A DNA stretch of 7,119 nucleotides from Corynebacterium accolens (GTDB lineage Bacteria; Actinomycetota; Actinomycetes; Mycobacteriales; Mycobacteriaceae), in the NCBI RefSeq assembly GCF_030515985.1, contig NZ_CP100376.1:1715666-1722784 (forward strand), written 5' to 3'. The notes beneath the pieces are model-generated. The model had not been told where the DNA came from. It saw nothing but the letters and a program-made list of their open reading frames with translations, and ran no database searches. Positions 5,664 to 7,119 of this stretch are shown piece by piece. Made by a program: the position numbers and the translations under genes. Each line of letters starts with the position of its first letter. Positions within the stretch are counted from its first letter, which is position 1.

Positions 5664-6938
5664 ATGCGCATTCTCGTAATTGGTTCGGGCGGCCGTGAAC
5701 ACGCCCTCGTGAAAGGACTGCACGCTGATCCACAGGCTACGGAGATCCACGTCGCGCCCGGCAGCGCGGCCATGGAACCGCTGGCTACCCTGCACCCGGA
5801 ATACTCCCAGGTAGATGATCCAGAACGCATGGTGGAACTGGCTCGTGAGATCAATGCTGAGCTCGTGGTCATCGGCCCTGAGGTGCCGTTGGTCGCAGGC
5901 GTGGCGGATGCGCTGCGCGCAGCAGGCATCGCCGTCTTTGGGCCGAATAAGGACGCGGCCCAAATTGAAGGCTCCAAGGCCTTTGCCAAGGAAGTCATGG
6001 AAGCCGCTGGGGTCAAGACGGCCCGCGCGGAGCAGCTGCGCCCAGGCGCTAGCGATACCGATATTGAGGCCGCGCTGGATAATTTTGGCCCGCAGTTCGT
6101 GGTCAAAGATGATGGGCTGGCAGGCGGCAAGGGCGTGGTAGTCACCGGCGAGCGCGCCGCCGCCCGCGCGCATGTAGATGCGGTCTTAGGCGCCGGCAAT
6201 CCGGTGCTCTTGGAATCTTTCCTGGACGGGCCTGAGGTATCGCTATTTTGCCTTGTCGATGGCGAGACCGTCGTGCCGCTCTTGCCCGCTCAGGACCACA
6301 AGCGCGCCTACGATAATGACGAGGGCCCCAATACCGGCGGCATGGGCGCGTACACACCGCTGCCGTGGCTGGGCAAGGACGACGTGCAGCGCATCGTCGA
6401 CGAGGTATGTACCCCGGTTGCCAAGGAAATGGTGCGCCGCGGCACCCCCTATTCCGGCCTGCTCTATGCCGGGCTAGCTTGGGGCGACGAGGGCCCAGCG
6501 GTGGTGGAATTTAACTGTCGCTTTGGTGACCCAGAAACCCAAGCGGTGCTCTCGCTCCTACAGTCCCCGCTGGCGCAAGCGCTCAACGCCACCGCCACCG
6601 GCACCCTGGCAGAACTTGCGCCGCTGCAGTGGGAAGACGGCTTTGCCATCACCGTGGTCATGGCGGCAGAGGGCTACCCAGCCTCGCCCCGCAACGGCGA
6701 TGCCATCACGGGCGAGGGCCTCGAGGATCCAGAGCGCGTGCTGCACGCCGGCACGAAACGCTCCAATGGGGTATTCCAAAGCAATGGTGGCCGCGTGCTC
6801 AACGTGCTGGGCAAGGGCGACACGCTAGATGCCGCGCGTGAGAATGCCTACGCCACCGTCCAGGGCATTGAATTTGCGGGAGGGTTTGTCCGTGGGGACA
6901 TCGGCAAGCGTGCGGCAGCCGGTGAAATTTCTATCTAG
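5664..6938 (+). CDS. purD: Phosphoribosylamine--glycine ligase (GAR synthetase)
   Basis: This cytoplasmic enzyme joins glycine to phosphoribosylamine with ATP, the second step of de novo purine synthesis. From ATG 5664 it has 424 residues, the normal monofunctional PurD length. It begins [19 protein letters not shown], the conserved N-domain start. The ATP-grasp part includes [29 protein letters not shown] (Lys148 to about 160), and [21 protein letters not shown] (from Gln210). The family signature RFGDPETQ lies at 286-293. The frame is open from ATG 5601, but that would add residues unlike the family and would overlap the HIT gene. ATGs at 5652 and 5655 and GTG at 5658 are other in-frame options. 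The 5664 start agrees with homologues and with the TATGAT element 7 nt before it. The gene is followed by purB after 42 bp without a visible terminator, so read-through is likely. Confidence 0.96.
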   Translation: MRILVIGSGGREHALVKGLHADPQATEIHVAPGSAAMEPLATLHPEYSQVDDPERMVELAREINAELVVIGPEVPLVAGVADALRAAGIAVFGPNKDAAQIEGSKAFAKEVMEAAGVKTARAEQLRPGASDTDIEAALDNFGPQFVVKDDGLAGGKGVVVTGERAAARAHVDAVLGAGNPVLLESFLDGPEVSLFCLVDGETVVPLLPAQDHKRAYDNDEGPNTGGMGAYTPLPWLGKDDVQRIVDEVCTPVAKEMVRRGTPYSGLLYAGLAWGDEGPAVVEFNCRFGDPETQAVLSLLQSPLAQALNATATGTLAELAPLQWEDGFAITVVMAAEGYPASPRNGDAITGEGLEDPERVLHAGTKRSNGVFQSNGGRVLNVLGKGDTLDAARENAYATVQGIEFAGGFVRGDIGKRAAAGEISI

Positions 6939-6967
6939 CAAGTAGCCACGGGGGAGGGCAGGCATGG

Positions 6968-6973
6968 AATAAT
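6968..6973 (+). promoter_or_regulatory. Candidate -10 element of a leaderless purB transcript
   Basis: AATAAT differs from TATAAT at one base and is preceded by TGG (6965-6967), the extended -10 form TGn. Exactly 7 nt (6974-6980) separate it from the GTG at 6981, so transcription would start at the start codon. The G-rich run at 6950-6957 is too far from the GTG for a Shine-Dalgarno. Confidence 0.5.
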
Positions 6974-6974
6974 A

Positions 6975-6986
6975 AGCCACGTGGCT
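6975..6986. repeat. 12-bp perfect palindrome across the purB start codon
   Basis: AGCCACGTGGCT is its own reverse complement and covers the GTG start (6981-6983) and the predicted transcription start. AGCCACG also occurs at 6944-6950, 31 bp upstream (about three helical turns). It may be an operator; this is inference. Confidence 0.5.
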
Positions 6987-7119
6987 GAGAAGAAGAATAT
7001 CCCCAACGTCCTGTCCTCCCGTTATGCTTCTGCGGAGCTTGCCAATATTTGGAGCGCGGAGCATAAAATCATCCTCGAGCGCAAGCTATGGATCGCCGTG
7101 ATGCACGCCCAGAAGAACC
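6981..7119 (+). CDS. purB: Adenylosuccinate lyase, N-terminal part, cut by window edge
   Basis: Only the first 46 codons are in the window. PurB is a cytoplasmic fumarase/aspartase-superfamily enzyme. It releases fumarate from SAICAR in IMP synthesis and from adenylosuccinate in AMP synthesis. The visible part reads (GTG start) AEKKNIPNVLSSRYASAEL, then ANIWSAEHKIILERKLWIAV. The NVLSSRYAS and IWS...K...ER.LWIAV pattern is typical of actinobacterial PurB N-termini; the catalytic residues lie beyond the edge. The ATG at 6964 is not an option, as it meets a stop after two codons. The GTG at 6981 fits the -10 element placed 7 nt before it. It follows purD directly, which fits a shared purine pathway and possible co-transcription in addition to its own promoter. 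Confidence 0.88.
   Translation, partial: MAEKKNIPNVLSSRYASAELANIWSAEHKIILERKLWIAVMHAQKN

Noticed and set aside
5630..6199. Upstream extension of the HIT reading frame to ATG 6199
   Set aside because: The added part is antisense to purD and is low-complexity Ala/Ser/Pro. HIT homologues begin at the ATG at 5629.
6825..7064. A 79-codon minus-strand frame across the purD-purB junction
   Set aside because: It overlaps the purD end and purB start antisense, with no recognisable motif or start signal.
1..7119. Mobile elements, CRISPR arrays, tRNA/rRNA or a novel defence or biosynthetic system
   Set aside because: No transposase, integrase, regularly spaced repeats, tRNA fold or unexplained gene cluster was seen. 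Every gene belongs to a known housekeeping or regulatory family.

Overview
The window reads as a stretch of a Corynebacterium chromosome (high-GC Actinobacteria). This rests on established knowledge of gene order. In C. glutamicum the pyruvate:quinone oxidoreductase gene (pqo/poxB) lies beside a DHA2-type exporter gene (cgmA) and close to the phosphate two-component pair phoR-phoS, with purD and purB nearby. The same set appears here in the same order. The very PhoP-like response regulator and the apparent leaderless start sites also fit. I cannot name the species.

Layout, left to right: (1) the first 278 codons of a minus-strand DHA2-family MFS exporter, cut by the left window edge; (2) a 159-bp divergent control region with several inverted repeats and a candidate SigH-type promoter; (3) plus-strand poxB; (4) a 215-bp gap with a strong intrinsic terminator and the phoR leader; (5) the phoR-phoS operon (OmpR-type regulator, then HAMP/HisKA sensor kinase); (6) a minus-strand HIT-family gene whose stop codon overlaps the phoS stop codon; (7) a 34-bp divergent spacer in which HIT and purD each appear to be read from a leaderless promoter; (8) purD; (9) a 42-bp gap; (10) the first 46 codons of purB, cut by the right edge. 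No gene-free stretch exceeds 300 bp.

The genes form several functional units. PoxB feeds electrons from pyruvate into the quinone pool and makes acetate. PhoS-PhoR probably senses phosphate limitation. PurD and PurB are steps of de novo purine synthesis. HIT proteins act on nucleotide phosphoramidates or related nucleotides.

This is an ordinary conserved core region, and I see no mobile element, CRISPR array, RNA gene or undescribed system. The observations worth checking are regulatory: paired -10 elements exactly 7 nt from the HIT, purD and purB start codons, a 12-bp palindrome centred on the purB start, a 19-bp inverted repeat on the exporter start, and a stop-codon overlap sitting in the loop of a small hairpin.
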